In this document: piece by piece, positions 24,450 through 38,200 of the stretch
Position numbering within the stretch: the first letter of the stretch is position 1
Layout: the number at the start of each line of letters is the position of its first letter
NCBI GenBank assembly: GCA_037954325.1
Contig: JBBMNZ010000003.1
Location: 26,799,892 to 26,863,891, forward strand
DNA: 64,000 bases
Reading direction: 5' to 3'
From: Fistularia commersonii
Lineage: Eukaryota; Chordata; Actinopteri; Syngnathiformes; Fistulariidae
Notes under the pieces: model-generated
Told to the model about the DNA's origin: nothing
Databases searched by the model: none
The model's input: the letters and a program-made list of their open reading frames with translations, nothing else
Position numbers and translations under genes: made by a program

Positions 24450-27400
24450 GTAAGACAGACCGACCTGCGCTCACTGACATTAGCCCAGGAAGACGGCCGC
24501 TGGGCCTGCAGACGGGAAGCTCCTCTTCTGGGGGAGGAGGGAGGCGTCACAGGGTAATAATGGTTTGCCAAGTGAGAAGGTCCCGTCACCCCACAGGGGT
24601 CAGAAGGTCACGGTTTGATTTGATGTTAGCCGTGGTGTTCGCCCGCCTTCGTTGTGAGACACCTGAACAAGCCCGCGATGGTATCGTCTCGATGTTCGGA
24701 GTCCCTCGGGACCAGGCGGGACCCGCCAACCCAGGAGCTCCTCGGCCCGAGGGGGGGTTCGTGCACACGGTGGCTAGCGGCTAACAGGCTAACGTGCTAA
24801 CGTGCTCTCGCTAACTGACGAAGAGCCTTCTGAATACCGAGACGATCGCGGGAAACTAGAGACGCATCGAAGATAATTTCAGCAGACGACCAAATCGAGG
24901 TCCGGGTCTCATCGGCACCCTGCCGAGGCCACGGCTTCGTCCCGCAGACCGGATCATCGGAGCGGGACGGGAGGGGCGGCTGCCGGAGTAAAACTAGTGC
25001 GCGAGCTCCATCGCTACTTCCCACCAGAGAGTCAGAAGATCTCACGGTGTCATCTGGCATCACAGACAGCCACGTGCTCGTGTTTGTCCTCGTCGGAGGA
25101 GGATGAGGAGGAGGAGGGGGTTTCCTTTTGCCCGTCCAGCGCTGGTCCTTCAGGAATGTCCACAGGGTCCCATAGATCCCTTCAGAAGGTGGAAGCCGAC
25201 GTCCAGATCAGGTCACGGGTCTGAATCCCGTCACAGAGCCGTAACGGCTGCCAGACGTAAGAGTCCGGCTCCACGCCGTGGAACAGGTCCGTGTCTGGCT
25301 TCTGATCCGCCGCTTCATGGACAGACTGGAGCCGTCGCCCGGCCGGAAGCCGAGGCTGGTGTCTGAGCTGCTTCGCCGGGCTCCTCCCACCGAGCGCACG
25401 TACCTCCTGGTCCACGTGCACTTCGGCTCGAGCCGCCGTGAACCTCTGCCTCCGTCCGGTGACGCCGGGTGTTTTTGATTCTCCCGGAAAGGTCGGATCC
25501 CCCCGGCGGTCTGGATTTGCCCCAAAGGCCCGCCGCGGCCCCTCGGCCCTCAAATGGAGTTAAAGTGGGGGTCGCAGCGTGATGATGTCAGGGAGGAGCT
25601 GCAGTACCAGGAGATGAGAGGTACAGCTAATGCAGACATGGATTTACAGCTCTCTGCAAAGGATTGCATCAGACTCTCTGGCATGGAGGAGGAGGAGGAG
25701 GAGGAGGAGGGAGCGCAGCACGCAGGGGTGGCTGGAAAACAGAGCAGGCATTGCTAGGAGACGGCCGAGCCCGGCGTCACACAGAGGGAGGCCCGGCCAA
25801 AGTCAGGAACTCTGAGCAGAACCTCCTAAAAGCGGGCCGCCGGAGCTGCAGGAGCTGCAGGTCCACGACTCCACGGCTTCTCCCCTGCGGATACGCCGGG
25901 ACGCCAGGCTGCTGCGCACGCACCGCGGAGGGGGGGGGGCAGAGGGCCGGCTGTCGTCGACACTCCACCATGACATCATGGTCTTGTGACCGGGGCCGGC
26001 CGGGGGAGGAGACGGAAGAGTCCACACGTGATGAAGACCTGCTCCGAGGAGCCCGGGATTAAAGCGCACATGCAGAACGTCACCGCCGGCCGAAGCCACC
26101 GCCTCCGTCGGTCCAGAGGGTCTCCAGTTCCTCCGCTGGAAGCCCCGGGGTTCAGAGAGGCTCGGTGGTCCTGGCGGAATCAGACCGGGAGCTCCGCGGG
26201 AACCTGTGGATGCCGCTCCGCCTGCCGGAAACTGGGAGGTTTAAGCCCAGTTATGTAAAAGTTGCGGTTGCCACTTCAGGCTTAGGAGGATTTGCCGTCG
26301 CTCCTCATCGCCCCGAGACTTTCCCCTCGTGTAAGCCTTAGGTAAATGACGGTTTGGCTTTTTACATGTTTTTATTTTGGTCCTCGTGTTTTCCTCCTCG
26401 GCCTCCTAAGCGGGTCACCGTCGCTCGACATTCCAGGACGGCGGACGTCTAAGTGCTCCCGCGTGCGGACGGCAGATGGGACGGCTTCTATCCGTCCGAT
26501 GGCTTCCAGCGGCCCGACCGCAGAGGAGCCGGCGTCTCGCGGCCTCCTCTTCCTCCGCCTGGCTCGCGGCGCCGTGGAATCCAGGAGCTCACTCGGCGGA
26601 AAAGTTGTTTCTCCCAAAGCCCATAATGACCGGAGGAGTCGGGGCTTCTCTCCATGAGCAGTGCCTGAAGTCCTCGCTGAAGTCCTCGCTCTCCCCAAAG
26701 TTTTACCCCCAAAGCCTGGAGGAAAGCCTCCGAGGAGCCCCAGGCGGGATTTCACGAGCGGATGCGGGTCTGCGGCCGGGTCTTCAGGAGGACCGGCGGG
26801 CAGCGTCCGATCCGGATCGGTCGCCGTCCTGAGCCGCGGAACGAGTAGCTTCTTGCTCCGCATCTCATCGGGGAACCCGGCGAGCCCCGGGTCTGACCGG
26901 GCGGGTCCCGGAGAAGACGAGTGGCGAGCTGCTCTGCTGCCAGAGCAGAACCGCCCCGGAGCTACATGTACAACGGCCACGTGTGAACGGCTCATTTCCG
27001 TCGGGCCGGACTGAAGGAGGTCCGAGGACGGGGGACCCCGGATTCCTGCTGACCCGAGACCCCCAGAGGCCTCCCTGGAAGATGTCGCTTTACTGTGAGG
27101 TGACGGACCGGGTCGCGACCCCTGAGAGGCCGACTCAGACCCATCGCACGGTCGCGGTTCGATGCTAATCCCTGGAACTCTGCTGATGTTCACCTGAACA
27201 TTTGAAGCCCGGCGTCGGTTCCCCGGTCCCGACGCTGGTCCTACATGCTCTGATGTGTTCTCTCTGCAGGAAAAAGTGTTGTCGAACAAGACGCCCAAGT
27301 TGGATCGCAGCGATGGGGTCAAGGAGATGAAAGAGAAGGCCCCCAAACGGAAGCTGCCCTTCACCGCTGGAGCTAATGGAGACCAGAAAGATTCTGACTC

Positions 27401-28220
27401 AGGTAAGGAGCCGTGATGGGGGGGTCCTGCCTTTTAGCCCCCGGTGAGTTGAAGGGGAAGCGTCAGAAGAAACCGAGCTCCACCACGCGAGGGTTTGAGG
27501 GGCGTCCGGCCTCGACTCCGGTGTCTTTATTTAGAGGGGCAGGAGGCCCCGAGCGCTTTTCACCGCGGGCTCCCGGGGGTCGAGGGCCGGCCCGTGGGGC
27601 CGCGTCGGAAAAAACTTCCCGCTCCGGACGGCGGTGGAAAGGAGATGGAAAGGAGCAGCACGCTGGCGAGGAGCGCCTGAGGAGTATCGGGGTTCGGCTC
27701 AGGTTTGGAGGCATTGGAGGGCGAGCCTGCAGGAACGTGGGCCAGAGGGTAGTAGTTGTGCAGCTGAAGGGGATCATGAAGAAGAGCATAACTCCTCATT
27801 ACTCCTGTGATTGGCACTCCTCAGACCCACACTCTGTTTACCTTTGCAGCTTGTGAGGCCTTTCTGTTCTTTCCTCTGCGTCCATGTTTGGTCGCAGACA
27901 ATCACGCTGCGGTTCCTTGAAGTTCTCCTGACTCCTCGTGGTTATTTCATTCCTGTCGGCTGGTTTGGGGGGAAGCCTCCGCTCGCGCCGTCTTCCACAT
28001 CCAGCCGCTCTGGATAACCCTCTGCAGCGGAGGAGCAGCGAGGTCCTTTCTGGATTGGTGATGGTGCACGGCGAGGTCCCGTCCGGTGACGTGCACGACC
28101 AGGCAAACGCACCCCACTTTATCCAGATGTTGCATCACGCTGGCAGAATGACTGTCATTCTCTGTGGCTGAACCTGAGTCAGCTTTTAGGAGGAAGCTGT
28201 TAAAACAGAGTCCTACCTTC

Positions 28221-28257
<37 letters not shown>

Positions 28258-30318
28258 GTGTGGCTGGACAGCTGCGCAGTACATCTGTGGGTCGGCGCTC
28301 TGCAGGCTGTGACTGAGATGAGCTGCAGGTGAAAGTGAAGACAAAGGTCTCCGGATCATGGCGTCAGCCTTGCAAAAGATTATTTTGTAAACCAAACTTC
28401 TTGTTTTCCTTTAACCTTCTACGGAGTTCTGTTGATCGGACGTGTCCAGGGAGCTGAAGGGAACCAGATGTGAGATAAAATCCTGTAGCTTTGTTCCGTC
28501 CAGGGTTTAGATTGTGATCGTGAACGGGGAGGGGAGATGAATCAAACTCCACTCTCAGTCATGGCGCCGGCTCTTGCCGGTTGCCGACACGTCGCCGCTC
28601 TCCTTCACGACGTAGATCTGCGGCCGCCGTTCTTCACGGTGACGCCCGCGGCACGTGTGCTCGCTAACCACCAGCGGAGTCTGACGTCTACGGGACATCT
28701 ACAGCCATAGACTCCTCGGCCACTTCGCCGTTTGTTTTGGTCCGTGTTTAGCATGTAGCAGTTAGCATTCTTCAGGACAGTGACGATGGAGCGGCTGCTG
28801 ATTCGGTCTCACGTCGAGAAACTAAATACGAGAATGAAATAATACTCTTTGAGTTTTAAAGTGCGCTGGACTTGTCCTGTGAACATTGTGGACGACGCTG
28901 CTTCGTGACGCCTTGAGCTTCAGGCCATGAAGCTCACCTGCGGAAGCTGCTTATGTTTACTCTGAGAGGAGCTCCAGGACAGGGAACCCTCAGCAGAGGT
29001 TGTTGCGGTTCCTCCTCAGGAGCTCATCCTGCTGTCGGTGTGACCATCAGAAATCCCACCTCTAATATCATATCATCTAATATATTGGTCTTCGTGACAA
29101 GCACGCTTTCTTTGCGTCCTGGAATCACATTGGTTTCATGTTAGGTTCAAGTCCTCCAACGCTGGACGTTCTGATTCCCAGGAACCCAAGCGGCTGCAGA
29201 TTTGGGGTCTTTATCTCTTCGGGGTTTCAGGAGATCGGCAGACCGCGGCTTCTGGTTTTCTCCGTCGAGCCGATCCATTGAGGTTTTGAGCAGAAGGAGC
29301 CGGCGGGGAGCCGGAGAGCTCCGTCTGAGTCACTCACAGGTTCAGATGGTCGTTTTGACCCGATCACTAATAATCATATGACGGTAACATGATCTCCAGT
29401 TCCTTCTTCACGCCTTCCGAGAGAACCTCCATTTCCACGGCGGCTTGTGTTTGTTTCCGTAGCAACACTCGCGTCCTCTTCGGTGAAGCTCACGAGGGCC
29501 CCGATGGAGATCTGTGTTTTATTTGCCGCACGACTTGACATGTAAGGACTTTAAAGTAGCAATGAAGATCTGGTTCTCTCTGTCTCGGTATAACCGGATA
29601 ATCATCTCCACGTCTTTGGCATCTGGATTGTTTGACACCAGCAGAGTGATGACGATTGGCCCTTTTCGCACCGAACCTGAGGGAGCGGTGACCCTCCACG
29701 CCACCAGGTGGCACCGCTCTCTCTGGAGATATAGAATAAACTCCCTGTTCACATCGTGATCTCTACAGTCAGTCTTTGGCCAACAGACGCCATCTTGTTT
29801 TGTAGTCTCTGACTGGCAGGTGAAGAGCAGAGAGCATCTGCGGCGCTACATTTGGAGACAGAAACCTGCTGCTGTGCTAACATGGCTACCAATGCTTGTT
29901 TTCAGTGTTCTCCAGATTGTGGTCCTTGAAGGTCGGAGGGTCTGTAGTTGGAGCCTCGCTCGGTGTTTATAGTTCCCAAGTATCCTTCAGCTAGACGGGG
30001 GAGGCTCTGGCTCTGCGGACCAGTCAAGGAGTTAAACTAACCAACTAACCTGTCACAGGTTAAGCTCCTGCCCCATTCAAAGCGCTGGCCCTCGTGCACC
30101 TGTGGTTTCAGAGGGCGATCTGTGTGCACGTACGCGGCCGAGACCGCCTTCCTTCTCTAAACTCGGAGGACGATGATGTGGGATGAAGATGTCTGGTGAA
30201 GGTCCTCACAAGAGGACTCCACCGCTCTCTTCTGGAGTTGTAAATAAATCTGGTGAAGACGCGGCCTCTCGTCCCCAGGTGTTTCTGGCTGTGCTGCCAA
30301 GTGTGTGTGTGTGTGTGT

Positions 30319-30357
<39 letters not shown>

Positions 30358-30492
30358 AACACAGACAGAAGGTGTGAGTGAAGCCTCCCAAAGTGGAGAC
30401 AGTAGTTAGCGTTAGCATGGATCTGCAGCCCACACATTTTTCCCGGGCAGCTTCCAGCACACTGATGTGTCCTTCTTTTCCTGGCGCCGAGT

Positions 30493-30545
<53 letters not shown>

Positions 30546-32207
30546 AACCGTCACACCGCCTGAGTGTGACCAGCCCGCCAGCTGGACCCGGCCTGGGAGC
30601 GCCACACCTCCAACGGCAAGGCGTCTCATTGGCCTCGTCTGCCTGCACTTCCTGTTTTGAAACGTTCCCGAAGACACAGTCGGACCGGTCGGACCGCCCC
30701 CCCGATCACCTGCCCCGTCTTTGTGTTTTCTGCCATAACATACACACACATATACACACACACACACACCGCTTTCACTTTATTCCCTTCCTGGTTCTTA
30801 CCTTGTCAGTCCTGTTTGGAGAGGAGTAAGATTTCAGGCCGGTATCGTTTGTAACACACACTCGGGCCCTGGTCCCTAAATAGACGTCCAACTGGACGTC
30901 CCGGGACGGCCCCGCCATGTGACGGCCCCTCCCGGTGTGTGTGGAGTGTGGGTGCCGGAGGCCCGGTCACAACGGTTCTGACGGGGAGGTCGGTCAGACG
31001 GGGGCTTCTGGCCCGGAGGTGTCTGGGTGACGGGCAGCTGAAATCAGCAGACACGTGGGAAAGCTCTGGTCTCAGAGGTGTAGTTTCGGGAGGGAAAATG
31101 AAACGGGGCGCGGAGATGAAACCACGACCTCCAGGGTCTGCGAGCAAACAAGTAAACAATGTTTAGTCGTTAGTTTGTTTTTGTTTAGAACAGCTGCGAA
31201 AGCCATCGCTCTCAGTAGCCAGGGAGCGAAGGTGGTGATGTAAACACCCGGGGGCCGGGAGTGGCTCCTCTGCAGAGGCTCCACGGATCCACGGGCCGAG
31301 AGCCGAGAAGCTCCTTCCGGTTTTCCTTTTATTTGAGGGTCGGAGGCCGAACGCTCACCCGATCCGTGTTACGTAACGGCCGGCTGGCGCTCGGAGCCAC
31401 ATGGCCGCGTCTCCTGACAGCCGGATGCCGTTTCTCCGAGAGGTTAACGCACGCTTTATTACACGTTAAAGGCTCTTAAAGCGGCAGCCACTCTGTTTAT
31501 GGCGCGGAGCTGTCCGGAGGCCGTCCCGCCGCCGCCGTTCAAGCTGCTCGGACGTGTGCCGTTCGGTGACTTATTTCAGGGGATTTCATGGCTCCGCTCG
31601 GATCCGACGGGTCCGCCACGCGGTCGGGCGGCCAAACGCCATGGCTCGGGAAAGTCTGGAGAAATCATAATGCGACGGCGGGACGGCGATTTGGTCAGAT
31701 GCGTGTGAGCCGCCGCCGCCGCCGCTAGTCTTCTCGTGCGCGGCGGCGTCGGAGCCCCGCTCTGCCGGCCAAACTCGTAAACAGAGCGTGGAAAAGCTAG
31801 CCTAGCACTTCTGCGCTCCGCTCCTCCGAAAACATGTTTGGACTGCCTCTGTGGTTCCCCCTCTGCGAGCTCCAGCAGCAGGAATGTGTCTGAATGGCAA
31901 ATGCTTGAGAGGATGTGAGAGTCTATCAGCGAGGGGTGGAGGCACATTAGCCGTAAGCGTTCGCAGATGTTAGTGAAAGTTCATCAGCGCTCGGCTCGTG
32001 ACGGCAAAACATTTTCCTCCACGAGACACCGGAACTGCCGTCGCCGCGGTTCCTTTGAACCCTAATTACCTGTGTGTGTGTGTGCGTGTGTGTGTGTGTG
32101 TTTGCGTGGTGCATGCCTGCTTGTGTGTGTACATCTGTTGTGCCCCGGATTTCAAAAGAAGAAAAGTCAGCGCTCAGCTCAGACACAACCACACATGCCT
32201 GCTGCCG

Positions 32208-32250
<43 letters not shown>

Positions 32251-35200
32251 ACAGAGTCATCAGATGGTGTGTTGCCACTGACAATAATTGCTGGGTGTGT
32301 CTGTGTGGAGCAGCTGCATTGGTCCGGTGTCCCGGCGTCTCTGCGCGGCGACCTTGGCGAGGCCGTGTTGAATTGAAATGCACACGGAGGATTTCGTAAG
32401 AGCGGAGGTTCTGCCAGGTCCCGCCTCCCTTCACACCCCCCCCCCCCCCCCCTCGCGTGGCGCTCAGCTCGCCGGCAGACAGGAAGTGACGGCGCGGCCG
32501 CCGAGGCCCTTGATCCAGCCGCCGCTACCGTTGTTCTCATTGTGGTTGGGAGAGTTCTGTAATGAGTGTGAGACACAGTTTAGAAAACACAGCAGATCCT
32601 CATCGCGGTGGAATCACATTGTTTGCTTTAGTTTGCATTGGAATATAAATTCCTTTTATTTGACCAAAACACAGCTTTTGAATCATTGAATATATTTTAC
32701 TGAATAGACGATCGATGTGGATATAAGCAGCTTCCCATGGATGCAAACCGCACCTGCTTTTATTCTGATCTTCTGCAGAGTGACTTGTGTCTGTCAGTGA
32801 TGCGCTAATGTCTGTCCTCCATGTTTGCAGAGAAACCAGGTCCAGAGCGGAAGCGCATTAAAAAGGAGCCCACAAACACCCGGAAGGCGGGACTGCCGTT
32901 TGGGATGGGGATGCCAGGGATCCGGGCCGGGTACCCCCTCTCCGAGCGGCAGCAGGTGGCCCTGCTCATGCAAATGACGGCCGAGGAGTCCGTCAACAGT
33001 CCAGGTGCGTGCTTGTCATGGACGCCACATCCTCCGCCGCCGAAAAAGAGAAGGAGGGGACGGGGGGGACGTTTGTTTTTCGAGCGGACGAGCGAGAACC
33101 GGGGTCTGAGAGGGCCCGGGAGCCCAGGGTTCTGTGGACCACGTATCTGAAGGATCGCCTCGCAGCTCGTCCGCAGAAGAGGAATTGCTCCTCTGAAAGA
33201 CGGCGCGACGGCGTAGAGGAACCAAAAGTCGGTGCGGCGCCGGTCTGTTTCGGCGCAGGAGACGCTCGACGACAAGGGGCGTCCGAGTTCGGGACTCAGC
33301 GCAGACCCTCTATAACACTCCGGCCATCCTTTATTTCCGCACGCCGTCAGATGGTTTAGTCAAGCTCCGCCGTCGCCGTGGCTCCTTCAGGGGTCCCCTG
33401 ACTTTCTGTAGGCATTTCAGACGAACGTGGGCCGGGGCGGGTCAGGGTGGGCCGGGGCGGGCCGGGGGCTTCAGGTACGTGCCGACCCCTGGCTTTCTTG
33501 TCCGAAGGAGCGAACATAGATTAAGTGAGCAAGTTTCAAATATCATTTGGGACAATTGCTGTGAAAACTCAATAATGTAAATGTGATTAAGGCTCGGGTC
33601 TAATCTCGTAAATATGATGAAATGAGCCCGAGCTACGGGTCCGACCGCCCCGGCGCCCGTTCTTTAGCTAGCAGCGCCCCCTTGTGGCATTTTGAAGTAA
33701 GAGCAGATGAGTGGAAGCGCAGTTTGTTATCAAGGGTCCAAACCCCCGTCCCCTCCTCTGCTAACGAACCCTCTGTCTGCAGACACAACACCAAAGCACC
33801 AGTCACAGTCCAGTCTGGGTCAGAAGGGAACGCCAAACTCTGCATCTAAAACCAAAGATAAAGTGAACAAGAGGAACGAGAGGGGGGAGACCCGGCTGCA
33901 CCGGGCCGCCATCCGCGGGGAGGTACGCCGCATCAAGGAGCTCATCAGCGAGGGAGCGAATGTGAACGTAAAGGACTTTGCAGGTGAGAGGCTCCGTGCA
34001 CACGCGCCGGCTCGTAGCATCGGCGTCGTCCACGGACGCGCGGGGTTCTGACCGCCGTTCCTCTGGTGAGCAGGCTGGACGGCGCTGCACGAGGCCTGCA
34101 ACCGAGGGTACTACGATGTGGCCAAGCAGCTGCTGGCAGCCGGCGCGGAGGTCAACACCAAGGGTCTGGACGACGACACCCCGCTGCACGATGCATCCAA
34201 CAACGGACATTTCAAGGTCGGGACGCCGAACCGGTTCTCTCAGAGAGACGCCTCTGAGGGCGCCGTGCAGATTTTTGTCCCGGACCTTTTCAGATGTGAC
34301 TTGACGTACGCCTGCGAAGCTAAGTTGCTGAGTGTTTGCTGCCCGTTGCAGGTGGTCAAGCTGCTCTTACGGTATGGGGGGGACCCACGCCAGAGCAACA
34401 GGAGGGGGGAAACCCCTCTGAAGGTGGCCAACTCTCCCACCATGGTGAACCTGCTGCTGGGGAAAGGCACTTACACCTCAAGTGAAGAGAGTTCTTCAGG
34501 TGTGCTGTAAAGCTCGACGCGGCAATAAATTCAAGCACCTCCGGGTGCTCGGTTGGCAGTTCACGGGCCCGCGGGAGTAAAACGTGCGTTTGTTTTGTGT
34601 CCTCAGAGTCCTCAGAGGAGGAAGACGCCCCTTCGTTTGCCCCTTCCAGCTCCGTTGACGGCAATAACACAGACTCAGAGTTTGAGAAGGGCTTAAAGTT
34701 GCAAGGGAAGACAATAGACCCCCCGAAATCCGCTGTCACGCCCGTCAAAGACGAATACGAATTTGATGAGGACGATGAGGAGGAGCGAGTCCCGCCGGTG
34801 GACGATAAGCACCTCCTAAAAAAGGACTTTCGTAAGGACTCAATAAGCAAGGCCAACAGCTTCATCTCCATACCCAAGATGGAGGTCAAAACCTATTCCA
34901 AAAGCAACTCGCTCACACCAAAGAAAACCATCCGACGGATCATCTCCGACAGCAACAGCTCGGACGAGGACGATCGGACGTTGTGTTTCACGACGACGCC
35001 GACGCCGCGGCAACAGGCCCAGCAGACTAATTCCAAGACGAGAGACTCTAGCGGCCTCGGCTCGAAACAACAAAAAGACAAGAACAAGGTGAAAAAGAAG
35101 CGGAAGAAGGAGAGCAAAAACAACGTCTGTAAGGAGGTGCGCTTCGGCAAAGTCAACGACAAGTTCTGCACGTCGGACTCGGACTGCGGCGACATGGAGA

Positions 35201-38200
35201 GCGAAGACGACAAGGGCTCCAATAGTATAAAAGACTCTTCTGCCATGAGCCTGAAAGAATCCCCGGGCTTCAACGCGTCCTCTTCCTCCCATGGAAACTT
35301 GAACTCTCAGAAACAAGCGCCGTCGTTAGCGGAGCAGCACCCAAAGCAGTGGAGGACCGACGGCTGGAAGACGGTGTCGTCCCCGACCTGGTCCGACGTC
35401 AGCTCCCTCTCGGACTCCGTCCGGACCAGGCTGTCCAGCGAGTCGGACTACTCCTCGGCAGACTCCAGCGTGGAGTCCGTCAAGCAGGTCAAGAGGAAAG
35501 CGCAGGACAACAAAAAGAAGAACAACAACGTGCACAGCAACACGGTGGACAAGAAAAATTCCGAGCTCTACAAAAACTCGGCCGACAGCACGGCCTCAAA
35601 AACGGACGTGGACGGCAAAGTGGTGAAGAAGCATAAAGTGAAGCACAAGCACAAAAACAAGGAAAAGGACAAAGCCCCCAGTCTGGTGCTCAACCAGGAC
35701 ATGAACGAGAAGTTCGTCAAGAGCTACTCCTTCGACTTTGACGATTCCAGACAAAAGTCCCTCATCGTGGAGTCGGAATCCCCAGCCGAGGGCAAGGTCA
35801 AGCTGTCCAAACACGACAAGGACCATTCGAAAAAGGAGGAGAGGCTGTCAAAGAGCAAGTCTGAAGACAAGGATTGGTCGTCCGGAAAGGACCTGCACAG
35901 GACGACGAAAGAGGAGAAGAACAAGAAGACGAAGGACTCCGCCAAGGCCAACAAGGAAGAGAGGGAAAAGCCCGTCAAGACCGACAAGGACAAAGTCAAG
36001 GAGAAGGAGAAGCCCAAAGAGGAGAAGCTAAAGGCCCACAAAGAGGAGAAAAAGAAAAAGTCCAAGGAAAAGACCTCCAAAGCAGACAGAAAGAGCGAGC
36101 AGAAAGAGGAGAAACACCTCAAGGCTGACAAGGAGAAGAACTCCAAGGACGAGAAGGAGAAGTGCAAGAAGGACAAGGCTCAGAAGGAAGAGTCCGAGTA
36201 CGAAACCTACGACGTCAACAACCGATTCCTCAACATGGACGACACCAAGCTCAGCGCCTCGGACGACCACCACGACAGATGGGGCTCGGAGATGTCCTCT
36301 GACTCCTCCCTCTACGGAGAAGACAGCTGGGACGCTCCCGTCAAAGAGTACAAGGGATACAAAGCCAACAACGCCGTCAAACTCATCGTGGAGACGGTCA
36401 AGGAGGAGACCCGGCGGAAAGACAACAAAGTCAAGGACAAGAAATCGGAGCACGACAAACGGTCCGAGAAAGACGCGACCTCCAAAAAGAAGGACAAGGA
36501 TTCCTCCGAGAAGACGAACGAGAAGAAAAAAGACTGGTCCGACAAGCAGAAGCTGAACTCCGGTCACTCTCTTGAAAAGGAAAAAAAGCGCAAGGAGTCC
36601 ACGGACGTGGCGAAGGAGAAAAAGGAAAAGGACTCCATGGACAGCAGCCGTGACCGAAAGGACCCGTACGACTTTGTCAAGGACAGAAAAGACCTGAAAA
36701 TGAAGCAGGACTTGGCAAGGGACGAGTACAGCGGCGACAGCTTCTTCAAAGACCTGGAGGCCGTGGGGAAGGCCTGCGACATCAGGGAGAGGAACCACTC
36801 CGGGAAGGACAAGGACAAGAAGGGCGAGGGGGCCGACAAGAGGGAGAAGACAAAAGCAGACAAGCACAAGGAGAAGGCGAAGGACCGGGGCCTGGACCAG
36901 GAGAAGGAGAAGAGCGAGAAGAGCGCCACCGAAAAATCGGTCAAGGAGAAAGACCTGGATCGCGGCGGCAAAGACAAGAAGGAGGGAGCCAAAGACAAAC
37001 ACAAAGAGTCTCACGGCAAAGACAAAGATCGAAAGATGTCCTCCGAGCAGAGCAAGGACAAGAAGGACAAAGCGTCCCAGGACAAACACGGCGACAGGGA
37101 GAAGGATTTCTTGGAGGTGAAGAAGGAGGAAAGGAAGCCAGAGAAAATCCGTGAGAAAACCTGGTTGAAGATAGCGGACGTGTTCACCGACGAAAGCGAC
37201 GACGAGGACAGTTACAGTGGCAGCGGCGCTCTGGTGTCCGACTCCGTCCGCAAGGATTCCACGCCCGACCAGGACGACTTCGACCACTTCTCCTCGGACA
37301 AAGTCAGGAAGTCTTCGGCGGAGGCCAAGCACGCCACGGACAAGGCAAAGGAGAAGGAGCACAAAGAGAAGAAGAAGGAGAAGATGGCCTTCGACACGGG
37401 GAAGGAGCGGAAAGGCTCTCTGGAAAAACACAACAAGGACAAGAAGGACTCCGTGGACGTAAAGCACAAGGAGAGGAAAGACCGGATGTCCGTGGACTCC
37501 AACCAGGAGAAGAAAACCAAGCAGAAGCTGCTGGACAAGAGGGACACGAGCGAGGAAAAGACCAAGAGCAAATACAAGGACAAGCAGGATCACTCGAAGG
37601 AGCGGAAACCGTCCAAAGGCGGCGGTGAAAACGAGAAGTCCCTCTTGGAGAAGCTGGAGGAGGAGGCGATGAACGATTACAAGGACGACTCCAACGACAA
37701 GAACAGCGAGATCTCCTCCGACAGCTTCACCGACCGAGGCCACGAGCCGGTCCTCGCCAGCTACTACGACTCCATCGGCCTGACGGACGTCTCCGAGGAC
37801 AGGAGAGATTCCCTGTCCATAACGACGCCCCAGGATAAGTTCAGGGAGAAGGAGCGGCATCGGCATTCCTCCTCGTCCTCGTCCAAAAAGAGCCACGACA
37901 AGGAGAAGGAGAAGGTCAAGAAGGACAAAGGAGACAAACGCGACAAGACGGAGGAGATCAGAGAGTCGTACAGCCGCAGGGAGAGCCTGCCGTTCGAGAA
38001 GGAGCCCATGCCTCTGGAGGCCGACCCCTACACCTTCCCCTACGGAGGCAAGGGCGACGGCGAGGACGACTTCGACAAGACGCTGGAGTTTGAAAAAGAG
38101 ATGTCCAAGAAGGACAAGGCGACCAGCGTCATCAGCGACAGGGTGAAGGACAAGAAGAAAAAAGAGAAACACAAGGAGAAAATGAAGGAGGAGAAGAACA

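Larger units (their letters stand above)
27403..32830 (+). other. ankrd11 intron 27403-32830
   Basis: A 5,428-bp intron with no internal gene seen. It contains several CA/GT tracts, one copy of the 78-bp repeat found also at 22083, and a CTCF-core match at 29701-29714. Confidence 0.8.

Noticed and set aside
29519..29752. 77-residue minus-strand frame without low complexity
   Set aside because: No family recognised, no splice partners, and overlapping frames of similar length on both strands. Probably chance in an intron; a protein search with no hit in other fish would confirm.
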